64,000 nucleotides of DNA from Sporosarcina luteola (GCF_023715245.1 NZ_JAMBNV010000001.1:1-64000); one strand, 5' to 3'. Counted from the stretch's first letter, positions 25,804 through 35,382 are shown. Program-made: numbers and translations. The notes: generated from the letters alone by a model not told the origin.

Positions 25804-26286
25804 ATGAGGAATTGGAAAACTGTAGTGATTTTGGTTTTAATATCAATTGGATTGCCCATCCTCCTATTAAGCTCCAAATCCAATAAGGAACCTTTTGAGA
25901 AGTATGTATTAGGTGATGCTAGTATTGAAATTTATGTTGATGGGAATAACTATCAACCCGTCCTCAGAGAAGGTTTTATTTTTAACAAGAAAACCAAAAC
26001 CACTGCGTCACAAATATATCGAACTAATCAAGACGTATATTTTGATTATACTGTTTTCAATATGGGTGAAATGGATATTATAGTTGGAGCTGTGCAAAAT
26101 AATGAAGTGAAGAAGATAGTCTATCAGGTATCAGATTTGAAATTAGAGAAAAATGTAGAAAGTGATAAACTGTTTGTTCTGTTTCTGCCTTCGGATGCAA
26201 ATCTACGACAGCTGTCTATTGAACATCCATTAATTATATTAAAGCAAGGACAGACTGTTGAATACCCTTATAAGAAACTTCCGTAA
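25804..26286 (+). CDS. Hypothetical membrane-anchored protein
   Basis: This 160-residue protein has a single N-terminal hydrophobic segment (about 6-24), probably a signal anchor, followed by a soluble, beta-rich extracytoplasmic domain. I do not recognise the family. Its ribosome binding site AAGGTGG lies just behind the stop of the disrupted gene at 25788, so the two probably formed an operon. No partner or regulator is visible. Confidence 0.6.
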   Translation: MRNWKTVVILVLISIGLPILLLSSKSNKEPFEKYVLGDASIEIYVDGNNYQPVLREGFIFNKKTKTTASQIYRTNQDVYFDYTVFNMGEMDIIVGAVQNNEVKKIVYQVSDLKLEKNVESDKLFVLFLPSDANLRQLSIEHPLIILKQGQTVEYPYKKLP

Positions 26287-26315
26287 TATCTAGGAGCAGG
26301 ATAGCCCCTTCTTTC

Positions 26316-26469
26316 ATTCAAGTATTCCAAGGTGCAAGCATCGCGGCCTATGATTACCATTTTCATTATCATATCGCTGCTTTTATATAGTATGTACCTT
26401 AGATTTCGTAGTAAGAAAAAGGAACCGTATACGAGATTTAAAGGTACATTACAAGAAACGGAAGCATAA
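26316..26469 (+). pseudogene. 3' remnant of a second EamA transporter gene
   Basis: The translation IQVFQGASIAAYD, then after a small deletion TIFIIISLLLYSMYLRFRSK and GTLQETEA, parallels the end of the intact EamA protein (IQIFQGASVTAYD, TVFIIISLLLNNIFLRLQ, GRLQETEA). The shared stop GCATAAC and a following hairpin of the same type confirm common descent. Only about 50 codons remain, with a frame disruption. Confidence 0.8.
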
Positions 26470-26470
26470 C

Positions 26471-26522
26471 AAAAGGGGTGTCCAGAAAGTCAGTGAAAAC
26501 TTACTTTCTGGGCAACCCTTTT
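26471..26522. terminator. Hairpin after the EamA remnant (GGGGTGTCC type)
   Basis: AAAAGGGGTGTCCAGAAAGT pairs with ACTTTCTGGGCAACCCTTTT around a 12-base loop. It is the counterpart of the hairpin at 24338 after the intact paralogue. Confidence 0.75.
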
Positions 26523-26815
26523 CTGTATTATGGTGTTTTTTTATTTACCGCTAGCAATCAAATCATGCCGATGATACAGGCGGTGTCGATCCATTGAAAA
26601 AATACAAATGGCTCTTGTAATCAAAAGACTGTAGTCATCACCGCGGCTAAAGGCTCTAAATTGCCAAAATTTAGTGTGTATGGTCCGCGGGCAATCTGTA
26701 TTGAGGTTTCTAAGATTGCGGGAGTAAGTTACAGTTTTATAAGGTGGTTGTCTACTGGGTTTAGTGGAAACCTAGGACACCCGCTACCTGCAAAATTTAT
26801 AACTTGCGTCCTCTG
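26523..26815. other. Degenerate sequence with short open stretches
   Basis: Short frames such as DDTGGVDPLKKYKWLL (stop near 26615) and VITAAKGSKLPKFSVYGPRA look like former coding sequence, but I could not place them in a family. No intact gene is supported. Confidence 0.35.
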
Positions 26816-27349
26816 CTATTTAATCGGCAATAAACGACTATTGTCAGTTTTAATATAGATTTTTCCATCTATTTCAACCGTTTTTACTATATTTTCCTTG
26901 AACATTATTATGCCACGTTCCTCAACGACTTTTGAGTCTTTTTTAAAGAGAACGGGGGTAATGGATTTATATATAGTGTACTTAGTATAAATAACATCTT
27001 CAATTAGTGGTGTTTTTGAATTCTTCTTTTCAGAGATTAAGTACGGTTTTGCAAGAATATTATTACTTTCGACATAAGCTGTATAAATAGGCTGTACGCG
27101 AAATGACCAGTTACACCACATGAGTACGATGATTGCTACAAGAATTGTGCGTACATTCAACATATTTAAGTTTTCTTTATTTATTAACATGTGAATAGAA
27201 GTAGGTAAAGAAAAGAGGGCAATCAATGCCATCCATTTATCAATAATTGTTCTATTGACTACAATAGCAAATCCAAAAAACTTCATCATAAGAAACAATA
27301 GAACGATGGAGGATAAGGTTAAGGAAGCGATATATATCATTTTTTTCAT
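26816..27349 (-). CDS. Hypothetical membrane protein
   Basis: This 177-residue protein has three or four hydrophobic segments in its first 90 residues (about 4-26, 38-58 and 67-88) and a soluble C-terminal half of alternating beta pattern (about 95-177). I do not recognise the family. The ribosome binding site (GGTAGAGTG) is weak. It lies in the degraded accessory patch, with no clear partner. Confidence 0.55.
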   Translation of the reverse strand: MKKMIYIASLTLSSIVLLFLMMKFFGFAIVVNRTIIDKWMALIALFSLPTSIHMLINKENLNMLNVRTILVAIIVLMWCNWSFRVQPIYTAYVESNNILAKPYLISEKKNSKTPLIEDVIYTKYTIYKSITPVLFKKDSKVVEERGIIMFKENIVKTVEIDGKIYIKTDNSRLLPIK

Positions 27350-27467
27350 TTTGTCACTCTACCATAATAAAAAGCACCCGTAGGCTCGACTGCAATAAGT
27401 TGAAATAAGGGGTACTTCCATCGGAGTTTCCAAGGATTCCATGGTGCGAGAAGAAGTCGGGAGTTAA

Positions 27468-28160
27468 TCAATCATCCATCCTACTCGATTTCCCTGTGCC
27501 AAAGGCTTCCATTTCGGAAACCTTGTCGCCTTTCAATAGATGGGTCACGCCAAATGTTTCGCCTTGCCCGTCATGATTAAGCGCAACGTCAAGGTCATTC
27601 GCTAGCTGCTTCAAGTATTCGAACGATTGTCTCATATTATGATGGACCGGTTTCCATTTGTCGGAAAGAGATGTATCTTCCTTTGCTCGCCCGTACGAGT
27701 CTAAATGAGCCGTGCGAACAAATTGTTCATGCAATATCCAATTCGCAAACATGGTCAAATTATCATATTCAATTCCAAATTCAGTGCCACTTAAATCTTC
27801 TGTATTTGGGTACAAGTCCTTGACTTGTTGTGCTTTCAAGTAATATTCGAACCCTTCGTCGTAGTTCGCTTCTATCAAACGAGGATCATCCAACGGTGCG
27901 GAAAGGATTGCATTTATTTCAGAAATCCACATGCCGATTTCTTCCTTGTCGTAGGCTTTAGTTAGGGGTTCGGTCGATTCCTTTGTTTCTTCTACAACCT
28001 TTATGTTCTCTATATCGTTGTCAGCTTTTGCGTGCTCCATTTTTATGTTCTCTATTTCGTTGTCGGCGCTTACGTTCTTCATACCCGTGTATATACATAC
28101 CACCGTGATTGAAATACCAGTCACAAGAACAATCGAACCTATTAATAATTTGGATTTCAT
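27468..28160 (-). CDS. Hypothetical secreted or membrane-anchored protein with internal repeat
   Basis: This 230-residue protein has an N-terminal hydrophobic segment (about 5-26) and a soluble, mostly helical domain (about 75-215) containing SDKWKPVHHNMRQSFEYLKQ. Residues 32-55 contain a duplicated motif, ADNEIENIK and ADNDIENIK, and the DNA is also a near-repeat, so it is a recent duplication. GAGGGGAAATTAC precedes the ATG. The family is not recognised. Confidence 0.65.
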   Translation of the reverse strand: MKSKLLIGSIVLVTGISITVVCIYTGMKNVSADNEIENIKMEHAKADNDIENIKVVEETKESTEPLTKAYDKEEIGMWISEINAILSAPLDDPRLIEANYDEGFEYYLKAQQVKDLYPNTEDLSGTEFGIEYDNLTMFANWILHEQFVRTAHLDSYGRAKEDTSLSDKWKPVHHNMRQSFEYLKQLANDLDVALNHDGQGETFGVTHLLKGDKVSEMEAFGTGKSSRMDD

Positions 28161-28277
28161 GTAATTTCCCCTCCTCTGAATTTATATATAGAATATCAAA
28201 AATATTTAAACTACGTCTACAAAAGGACGCCAGTTTTATATCCGGAGTTCCCGAAGAACTTCACAATTTTGAAGTTC

Positions 28278-30617
28278 CTATTTAGCTAAGATGAAACAAT
28301 CCCGTGGAACGGTTTCTAACAGCGGGGTCGGCTCTCCAACGCTATACAATTGCAAATCATGCATCGCCCTTGTGCATGCGGTATAGAAAATCCTGCGAAG
28401 GCTCTCGTCGCCGTAAACATGCTCCGATGCATCATAAATGATGACCGCGTCGAATTCGATGCCTTTAGCCAAATATGCTGGTACGACAATAACACCTTGC
28501 TCATATTCCATTGAACCGATCTTTAACAGCTTGATGTCATCAATTGCCGATAAGGCTTCAAATGCACTTCTGCTTTCCTCGGCTGATTTGCCTATGATTG
28601 CAATGGTGTTATAGCCGGCGTCTTGGTAATCAGCGACTTTGGAAACGATGCTGCGGTGCAGCTCTACATGATTATCCACTTGCTTCAGAACTGGCTTGTC
28701 GCCTTCGCGTTCGAAGGGGACGATCTGATCTCCATTTGGCACTAATTTCCGTGTGAACTCAATGATCGGCTTTGTAGATCGGTAGCTTCTTGCCATATTG
28801 ATCACTTCCGTTTCATCGGAACCAAATATATTTGTAAGTATATTGAAATCAGAAGTATCACTTGCATGGGCGAATATCGCCTGATTAAAATCACCTAACA
28901 CCGTCATCTTTGCTGATGGAAACAATCGCCTCAAAAACTCGAATTGAAAAGGTGAATAATCTTGCGCTTCGTCAACGACGATATGTTTAATTGTACGATT
29001 CGCCTGAAAGCCCTTGATAAGCTCATTCAATAATAAAAATGGCGTAGCATCTTCGTAATACAATTGATCTTCATCCAACATAGTTAGGGTAGCTTGGCAG
29101 ATGGCTGGCCATTCCGTAGGTGTGTCCCCGTTCATCCATTGTTTTATTGCCAGAGGATCGGCGAATAGCTGCTTATAGATGCCCTTCATATCGATGAATT
29201 CAAATTCCCGAACCTGTTTCCGTAAAGGCTTTAATCTCTGCTGTACAATCAATTGGGACAGTTCTTTGGTGTCCATCTCATAATCGGCGATGGAGTCTCT
29301 TTTAAACCCGCGCTTTTTTGCTAAGTACGCATGTGCTTTGTTATATTCCTCATCGCTAAGCAGTTCGATTCTCTCCTGCACCCAAGATTCATGCTGTTCA
29401 ACTTTTTGTGCTTCTTTTAGTTTGTTCAGCAGCCAATCCTTCAGCTTTTCAAGCCGATTATGGAAGCGGAGGGAAGTATCTTTCCGGTAAAACCGTTCGG
29501 CAATTTGCTCCCCGGATACAATCGTTTTTCCTCGTAAGAGTAAGTCTTTGAATAGTATGCCGGAACCCTCTAATGATTCTCTATAGGCTTCAATCGCTTC
29601 GAAGAAGAGGGGTGAAGCCTTGAATCGGATGCTTGCTACCCTTGACTGATAGGAAGGAGAATCCGTTGCAGTTAGAACGTATTCTAATTGAACATAAGGA
29701 TTTTCAACTTGATAATTCTTGCTTAACCGATGATTTACATATTCCTGAAAGGTCACTTGTTGCATATTCTCTTCACCGAGCTCGGGCAGTACATTGGACA
29801 CGTAGCTGTTGAACAATGTGTTCGGTGAAAATAGAATGATCTGGTCGGCATTCAGACTGTCACGGTATTTGTAGAGCAAATAAGCGATCCGTTGCAAGGC
29901 GGCTGATGTCTTACCGCTGCCGGCAGGTCCATGAACGATAAGAAGCTTTCGGTGATCATGCCGGATGATCCTGTTTTGCTCTTGTTGAATCGTAGCAACG
30001 ATGCTGTGCATATGTTTGTTAGTGCCTTTGCCTAGCACTTGCTGCAGTACCTCGTCTCCAATTGTGAGACTCGTGTCAAACATCGATTGCAGAACTCCGC
30101 CGCGAATAAGATATTGCCACTTTTTCTCCAATCTGCCTTGGATTACGCCGCCGGGGGTTACATATGAAGCGTCGCCTGGCTGATAATCATAGTAGACACT
30201 AGAAATCGGTGCCCGCCAGTCGTAGATAAGGAAGTCTTCACCACTATCATCAGATAACGTGGCAATTCCAATATAGACTTGTTCTTCAGTTGTCTCGCCT
30301 TCTTCAATGAAATCAATTCGGCCAAAGTAAGGAGCTTCGCTCATCCGATGCAACGTCGCCAATCGTTTGGAAGCATGACGATGAGTCGTTTGGCTGACAG
30401 CCAGTGCTTGCGCTTCTTGTCGTAATCCGATAATTGTTTCTAGGTAATCGTCAAACGTATCCAAATTGACTTTGACTTCATCCCAGAAATGCTTTCGGAT
30501 CTGTACAACCTCATTCCGTTGACGTGACGTGTCCTCCTCCAATTGGCGAATCCGTCCCGTAATGACTTTCATAACTTCGTCCACTCTTTGCTGCTCCCGT
30601 TGAAAATTTGACTCCAT
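28278..30617 (-). CDS. helD: HelD-like superfamily 1 helicase, RNA polymerase recycling factor
   Basis: This protein of about 779 residues is related to UvrD and B. subtilis HelD (YvgS), which removes nucleic acid from stalled RNA polymerase. An N-terminal coiled coil (about 1-65) precedes the family-specific region FLIYDWRAPISSVYYDY. Walker A is VHGPAGSGKTSAALQRIAYL, motif II is VVDEAQDYSPFQFE, and motif III is LGDFNQAIF. The late motif FYTACTRAMHDLQL follows. The ATG at 30617 fits AAAGGAGTG better than the one three codons upstream. It is a monocistronic gene. Confidence 0.92.
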   Translation of the reverse strand: MESNFQREQQRVDEVMKVITGRIRQLEEDTSRQRNEVVQIRKHFWDEVKVNLDTFDDYLETIIGLRQEAQALAVSQTTHRHASKRLATLHRMSEAPYFGRIDFIEEGETTEEQVYIGIATLSDDSGEDFLIYDWRAPISSVYYDYQPGDASYVTPGGVIQGRLEKKWQYLIRGGVLQSMFDTSLTIGDEVLQQVLGKGTNKHMHSIVATIQQEQNRIIRHDHRKLLIVHGPAGSGKTSAALQRIAYLLYKYRDSLNADQIILFSPNTLFNSYVSNVLPELGEENMQQVTFQEYVNHRLSKNYQVENPYVQLEYVLTATDSPSYQSRVASIRFKASPLFFEAIEAYRESLEGSGILFKDLLLRGKTIVSGEQIAERFYRKDTSLRFHNRLEKLKDWLLNKLKEAQKVEQHESWVQERIELLSDEEYNKAHAYLAKKRGFKRDSIADYEMDTKELSQLIVQQRLKPLRKQVREFEFIDMKGIYKQLFADPLAIKQWMNGDTPTEWPAICQATLTMLDEDQLYYEDATPFLLLNELIKGFQANRTIKHIVVDEAQDYSPFQFEFLRRLFPSAKMTVLGDFNQAIFAHASDTSDFNILTNIFGSDETEVINMARSYRSTKPIIEFTRKLVPNGDQIVPFEREGDKPVLKQVDNHVELHRSIVSKVADYQDAGYNTIAIIGKSAEESRSAFEALSAIDDIKLLKIGSMEYEQGVIVVPAYLAKGIEFDAVIIYDASEHVYGDESLRRIFYTACTRAMHDLQLYSVGEPTPLLETVPRDCFILAK

Positions 30618-30651
30618 TGCAAACACTCCTTTAAGAAAATGAGTAAAAGGG

Positions 30652-30681
30652 TTGACCGATAAATAGGTTATGAGGTATACT
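30652..30681 (+). promoter_or_regulatory. Sigma-A promoter in the helD-sugar transporter gap
   Basis: -35 TTGACC (30652-30657) and -10 TATACT (30676-30681) have an 18-base spacer. The nearest downstream signal is an intrinsic terminator at 30797, so it may drive a short RNA. Confidence 0.6.
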
Positions 30682-30687
30682 TAAAGT

Positions 30688-30832
30688 AGGGATAATATAT
30701 TCATATTAATTAAAATGAGGACTATCTTTATAAACTTACCATAAAATTTCGTTCTGTTCAATGGGCGAACCTAATTCTATAATTATTGATTACTACAACC
30801 TCTTCTCGAGCAACTTCGGGAAGGGGTTTTTT
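30688..30832 (+). ncRNA. Candidate small RNA or attenuated leader
   Basis: About 145 bases lie between a good promoter and a rho-independent terminator, with no open frame that has a ribosome binding site. The terminator stem pairs AACCTCTTCTCG with CGGGAAGGGGTT (with G-U pairs) and is followed by T. The RNA could be free-standing or a leader of the sugar transporter operon at 30996. I do not recognise a known riboswitch in it. Confidence 0.4.
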
Positions 30833-30995
30833 GTTGTGAAGTTTGAATCATCATATCAGGCAGACTACTAATAGTAAGCGTGAATTTTCGATTTTTTTAT
30901 AGTAATAGGTTTATTGAAAGGCTAACTGGGTAAGTAGATAGGTAGGTAAGTAAATTTTAGTAAGAAGTGCTTCAAATTGAGGAGGAGATGAGGAA

Positions 30996-32303
30996 GTGTT
31001 CAGGAAAAAACTTATGCCGTTGTTCTTTGTTATGTTGCTGATCCTGTCAGGATGTGCCGGCTTCAAGACCGGAGACAGTAAGAGCGCGGACAGCGGGGAT
31101 AAAGTTGTTATCGATTTTTGGAGCTTCTGGGGCTCTGAGATCAGGCGCCCGGTCATCGATAAGATCGTAGCGGATTTCAATGAATCTCAGGATAAGATTG
31201 AAGTGAAGCATACATTTGTTCCATGGGGAGACATATGGACGAAGGAGCTGGCAGCAATCGCGGCCAAGAACCCGCCTGATGTCGTCATTAACGACATCAA
31301 TGCAACAGCGCTCCGCGGCCAGAAGAATCAAGCGATGAACCTATCGCAGTTCCTTGAAAAAGACGATATTTCGGATCGATTCTATGAAGAACTTTGGAAT
31401 GCAACTCTTTACGAAGGAGATTCATATGGCATTCCCTTCAATACAGATACAAGAATTCTATTTTACAATAAAACAGCTTTCAAAGAGGCTGGATTAGACC
31501 CGGAAAAGCCACCTGCTACTTGGGAAGAGCTTTGGGAGTATGCGGAAAAACTGGATGTTAAGAACGGAGATACATATGATCGGATCGGGTTTTATCCACT
31601 CTGGGGAGTGAACTCGGATGTGTGGATGCTGAACTCAGACGGAAAAAACTTCTTCGATGAAGACGGTGCCCCGATTATCGATACGGAAGCGAACCGGGAA
31701 ACGCTTGAATGGGTATTGGATTGGCATGAGAAGTACGGGGCCAATACGATCAATTCCTATAAGTCGCAAATCGACAGCCAGCAAGGGAACCCGTTCTTTA
31801 ACGGCAAACTTGCGATGTATGTGAATACACCGACATTTTACACGCAGATCCGCGATTATGCGCCGGACCTCGATTTTGGTGTAGCGATGTTGCCTGAACG
31901 TGAGCCGGGAAGCGGCAATACAAGTTGGGGCGGCGGTTTCGTCGCTGAGATTCCGCAAGGTTCTAAGCATCCGGAAGAAGCATGGGAATTCATCAAGCAT
32001 TTGACGGATGCAGAAGCGCAGGAATACTGGGCTGTGAAAAACTTCGACAACGTTGCGAATATCGAAGCTGCTGAAAATGCGGCTAAAAACAGTGAAATGC
32101 CGGACAGGGACAAAGTTGTTTACCAAATGGCAATCGATAATATGGAAAATACGCTCCTGACGCCTGTGCCTGTGAACGCGCCGGATTTCATGAATTTAGT
32201 CAATCCCGAATTGGATTCGATTCTCCTTGGAAAGAAATCTATTGAACAGGGGTTGAAGGACGCACAGCAATCCCTTGAAAAACTGATAGAGAAAAGCAAG
32301 TGA
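30996..32303 (+). CDS. Sugar ABC transporter substrate-binding lipoprotein
   Basis: This 435-residue family 1 carbohydrate-binding protein has a lipoprotein signal peptide ending in LILSGC (Cys at about 20). The mature part begins VVIDFWSFWGSE and contains NPPDVVINDINA and YGIPFNTDTRILFYNKTAF, typical of the MalE/UgpB group. The start is GTG after GAGGAGGAGATGAGG. It is the first gene of a binding protein-permease-permease-ATPase operon. The sugar cannot be told from sequence. Confidence 0.93.
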   Translation: MFRKKLMPLFFVMLLILSGCAGFKTGDSKSADSGDKVVIDFWSFWGSEIRRPVIDKIVADFNESQDKIEVKHTFVPWGDIWTKELAAIAAKNPPDVVINDINATALRGQKNQAMNLSQFLEKDDISDRFYEELWNATLYEGDSYGIPFNTDTRILFYNKTAFKEAGLDPEKPPATWEELWEYAEKLDVKNGDTYDRIGFYPLWGVNSDVWMLNSDGKNFFDEDGAPIIDTEANRETLEWVLDWHEKYGANTINSYKSQIDSQQGNPFFNGKLAMYVNTPTFYTQIRDYAPDLDFGVAMLPEREPGSGNTSWGGGFVAEIPQGSKHPEEAWEFIKHLTDAEAQEYWAVKNFDNVANIEAAENAAKNSEMPDRDKVVYQMAIDNMENTLLTPVPVNAPDFMNLVNPELDSILLGKKSIEQGLKDAQQSLEKLIEKSK

Positions 32304-32376
32304 ACGGAAGCATGAGGAGAGCAAAGAAGCTCTCCTCGTTTTTACTACGTAAAGACTTCACAGGGAGGGGAATTGA

Positions 32377-33282
32377 TTGCGGAAGAAATTAAATTATAAA
32401 CGGATGGAAGGGCTGCAAGGATATGTTTTCATACTTCCTTGGATAGTCGGATTTATCGCCTTCACGGCGGGACCGCTCATCTTTTCGTTTGCGGCGAGTT
32501 TCACGAACTACAATATTACATCCCAGATGGATTTCGTCGGATTTGAAAACTACGAAAATCTGTTCACTGCCGATAATCTATTTTGGACATCCTTATATAA
32601 CACCCTCTATTACGTGCTGTTTTCCATCCCGCTCACGACAGCCGGGGCGATCTTTTTATCGGCCTTGCTCAACCAAGACGTACCGGGCATCCGGTTCTTC
32701 AGGACGATCTACTATTTACCGGCAGTACTCTCAGGGGTAGGGGTTTACCTTCTCTGGATGCAGTTGCTCGATCCGGGAACTGGTTTGGTGAACACCGCCC
32801 TCGGATGGTTCGGTATTCCGGGTCCAAATTGGCTGTTTGATCCCGATTGGACGAAGCCGGCACTTATTTTCATGAAGATGTGGAGTGTTGGAGGAGGAAT
32901 GCTTCTCTACCTTGCGAGCATGCAAGGGGTATCGAAATCATTATATGAAGCGGCGAAAATTGATGGCGCGAGCAGCTGGCAGCAATTCCGGTTTATTACA
33001 ATCCCGATGATTACGCCAGTCATTTTTTTTGATATTGTCACGAGCTTAATCGGCGGCTTCCAAATTTTCCAGGAGGCATATGTTATGTCGAATGGTGAGG
33101 GCGGACCGGTGAATTCCATGCTGTTCTATAACTTATACATGTGGAAAAAAGCGTTCGAATCGTTCGATATGGGCTATGCGATGGCGATGTCTTGGATTCT
33201 CTTTATCATCGTTTTCATAATTACAATCATCAACTTGAAGCTTGCACCGCGCTGGGTTCATTACGAAGGGGAGGAGAGATGA
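32377..33282 (+). CDS. Sugar ABC transporter permease (MalF-like)
   Basis: This 301-residue permease has six membrane helices, starting GYVFILPWIVGFIAFTAGPL, and an EAA loop near residue 190 (LYEAAKIDGASSWQQFRFIT) that docks to the ATPase. TTG serves as start after CAGGGAGGGG. Its stop overlaps the start of the second permease by ATGA, so the pair is translated together. Confidence 0.93.
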   Translation: MRKKLNYKRMEGLQGYVFILPWIVGFIAFTAGPLIFSFAASFTNYNITSQMDFVGFENYENLFTADNLFWTSLYNTLYYVLFSIPLTTAGAIFLSALLNQDVPGIRFFRTIYYLPAVLSGVGVYLLWMQLLDPGTGLVNTALGWFGIPGPNWLFDPDWTKPALIFMKMWSVGGGMLLYLASMQGVSKSLYEAAKIDGASSWQQFRFITIPMITPVIFFDIVTSLIGGFQIFQEAYVMSNGEGGPVNSMLFYNLYMWKKAFESFDMGYAMAMSWILFIIVFIITIINLKLAPRWVHYEGEER

Positions 33283-34187
33283 TGGAGGAAGTTGAAGTGG
33301 CAGCAAAAAAGAGGGATGCGAGGCGGTCGGCTTCAGCACCCGCTTATTTTGACAATATACATACAAAAAGAAAGCTCCTTTCGCTCATTAATTTCATACT
33401 GCTCGCAGCCGGAAGCCTCCTCATCCTGTCACCGATCTGGTGGATGATTTCAACTTCCCTTAAATCGATGGCGGAAGTGATGACGTATCCGCCAACGTTT
33501 TACCCTCATGAGTGGAATTGGGGCAACTATATCAAAACATGGAAGGCAGCTCCATTCGATACCTATGCGATCAATACAATTACGATAACGATGCTTGTCG
33601 TGATCGGGAGCGTCCTCGTAAACTCATTCATCGCATATGGCTTTGCTAAAGTGCCATTTAAGGGGAGGGGCATCCTATTTGCCGTTGTCCTATCGACGAT
33701 GATGATTCCGGGATTTGTAACGCTCATTCCGCAATATGTCCTATTCTCAAAACTGCAATGGATCAATACGTATTATCCGCTTGTTGTTCCAGCCTTTTTC
33801 GGAAGTGCATTTTTCATCTTCCTTCTCCGGCAGTTTTACATGACGATTCCGAACGAGCTGATCGAAGCGGCCAAAATAGAAGGGGCGAGCCATTTCCGCA
33901 TTTGGTGGACGATTGGTCTTCCGCTTACGAAGCCGGCGCTTGCGACCGTAGCGATCTTTTCCTTCAATGGCGCATGGAACGACTTTTTAGGGCCGCTCCT
34001 TTATTTGAACGATGAGAGCCTTTATACGCTCCAGCTCGGACTGCAAGTGTTCAAAGGAGAAATGAATACACAATGGAACTATCTAATGGCGGGGTCGCTC
34101 CTCGTACTCCTACCTGTCATCATTCTGTTTTTCTTCTTCCAGAAGTACTTCATCCAAGGCATTAACTTGCAGTCTGGAGGGAAGTGA
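33279..34187 (+). CDS. Sugar ABC transporter permease (MalG-like)
   Basis: This 302-residue permease has six helices (first at about 35-55) and the EAA loop LIEAAKIEGASHFRIWWTIG. The true start is the ATGATG at 33279/33282 behind GGGGAGGAGAG; the long open frame from 33141 reads through the upstream permease and is spurious. The first 30 residues are unusually charged for a MalG protein (EEVEVAAKKRDARR), a cytoplasmic extension. Confidence 0.92.
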   Translation: MMEEVEVAAKKRDARRSASAPAYFDNIHTKRKLLSLINFILLAAGSLLILSPIWWMISTSLKSMAEVMTYPPTFYPHEWNWGNYIKTWKAAPFDTYAINTITITMLVVIGSVLVNSFIAYGFAKVPFKGRGILFAVVLSTMMIPGFVTLIPQYVLFSKLQWINTYYPLVVPAFFGSAFFIFLLRQFYMTIPNELIEAAKIEGASHFRIWWTIGLPLTKPALATVAIFSFNGAWNDFLGPLLYLNDESLYTLQLGLQVFKGEMNTQWNYLMAGSLLVLLPVIILFFFFQKYFIQGINLQSGGK

Positions 34188-34225
34188 CGAGTAGCCTGTG
34201 ATCATTAACGAAAGAGGGTATCCGA

Positions 34226-35350
34226 ATGTCAAAAATTGTGTTAAAAAACGTATATAAGCATTTCGATAAAAAGGTGACTGCCGTCTCCGATTTTAATCTG
34301 ACCGTGGAAGACGGTGAATTCATCGTTCTCGTCGGACCTTCTGGATGTGGGAAATCGACCGTTCTGCGGATGATTGCAGGCTTGGAGGAAATTTCATCCG
34401 GTGAATTTTACATCGACGGGAAGCTGATGAATGATGTCCCGCCGAAAAACCGGGATATCGCGATGGTCTTCCAAAACTATGCTCTCTACCCGCATATGAC
34501 GGTCTTTGATAATATGGCTTTCGGGTTGAAGATTAGGAAGTTCCAAAAGGACAAAATAAAGAAGCGTGTAGAAGAGGCGGCTGAACTATTAGGACTTGAG
34601 GATCTTCTTCATCGGAAACCGAAGGCGCTGTCGGGCGGGCAAAGGCAACGTGTCGCACTTGGACGATCAATTGTCAGGGACGCCAAACTGTTTCTTATGG
34701 ATGAACCGCTTTCAAACCTTGATGCGAAGCTGCGTTTCCAAATGCGCGCTGAAATCGCTAAGCTACATCAGCGGCTGAAAACGACTTCGATTTATGTCAC
34801 ACATGATCAGACGGAAGCAATGACAATGGCGAGCCGAATCATCATCATGAAGGATGGTGTCATCCAACAGATTGGAACGCCCAAAGACGTATACGATAAC
34901 CCGGAAAACACGTTTGTTGGCGGCTTCATCGGCTCGCCTTCCATGAACTTTTTTGATGGAAGGATTGTGGATAGCCAATTCGTAGCGGATGATGTATATA
35001 TTACTATACCCGAAGAGAAGATGGCGTACTTGCGGGAGCAAGGTTATGCCGGCAAAGAACTGACGTTGGGAATTCGGCCGGAGCATATCCATCTGTTGAC
35101 AGGCGAGGAAGAGGCGGAATTGACGAACTCAATCCTGTCTAAAATCATCGTTTCTGAGCTCACTGGGGCTGATACACTCCTTTATTCGATGCTCGGCACC
35201 CAAGAAATGATTGCTGAAGTCGAGTCGCGAACGAATGTGACTGCTGGTGAAGACGTCTATTTGACGTTCAATATGGATTGCGCCCACTTTTTTGATAAGG
35301 AAACCGGTGTCAGAATTCGTCCTGAAAAATCAGCTGTGCTAGTTGGTTAG
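34226..35350 (+). CDS. Sugar ABC transporter ATP-binding protein (MsmK/UgpC type)
   Basis: This 374-residue ATPase has Walker A GPSGCGKST, Q loop FQNYALYPHM, signature LSGGQRQRVA, Walker B LFLMDEPLSNLD and the switch His in VTHDQTEAM. A C-terminal OB-fold (TOBE-like) domain (about 240-370) is the MalK-type regulatory part; GIRPEHIHL marks it. It powers the importer encoded just upstream. Such ATPases can be shared between several sugar systems. AGAGGGTATCCGA precedes the ATG. Confidence 0.93.
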   Translation: MSKIVLKNVYKHFDKKVTAVSDFNLTVEDGEFIVLVGPSGCGKSTVLRMIAGLEEISSGEFYIDGKLMNDVPPKNRDIAMVFQNYALYPHMTVFDNMAFGLKIRKFQKDKIKKRVEEAAELLGLEDLLHRKPKALSGGQRQRVALGRSIVRDAKLFLMDEPLSNLDAKLRFQMRAEIAKLHQRLKTTSIYVTHDQTEAMTMASRIIIMKDGVIQQIGTPKDVYDNPENTFVGGFIGSPSMNFFDGRIVDSQFVADDVYITIPEEKMAYLREQGYAGKELTLGIRPEHIHLLTGEEEAELTNSILSKIIVSELTGADTLLYSMLGTQEMIAEVESRTNVTAGEDVYLTFNMDCAHFFDKETGVRIRPEKSAVLVG

Positions 35351-35382
35351 TGGGCAGAAAATTCCGAAGTTACTAAAGCATA

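Noticed and set aside
24869..28160. Prophage or insertion sequence in the accessory patch
   Set aside because: No integrase, transposase, terminal repeats or phage structural genes are visible; only small hypothetical and broken genes.
33141..33278. Upstream start for the second sugar permease
   Set aside because: It overlaps the first permease by over 140 bases. The ATGATG at 33279 has GGGGAGGAGAG and the expected ATGA overlap.
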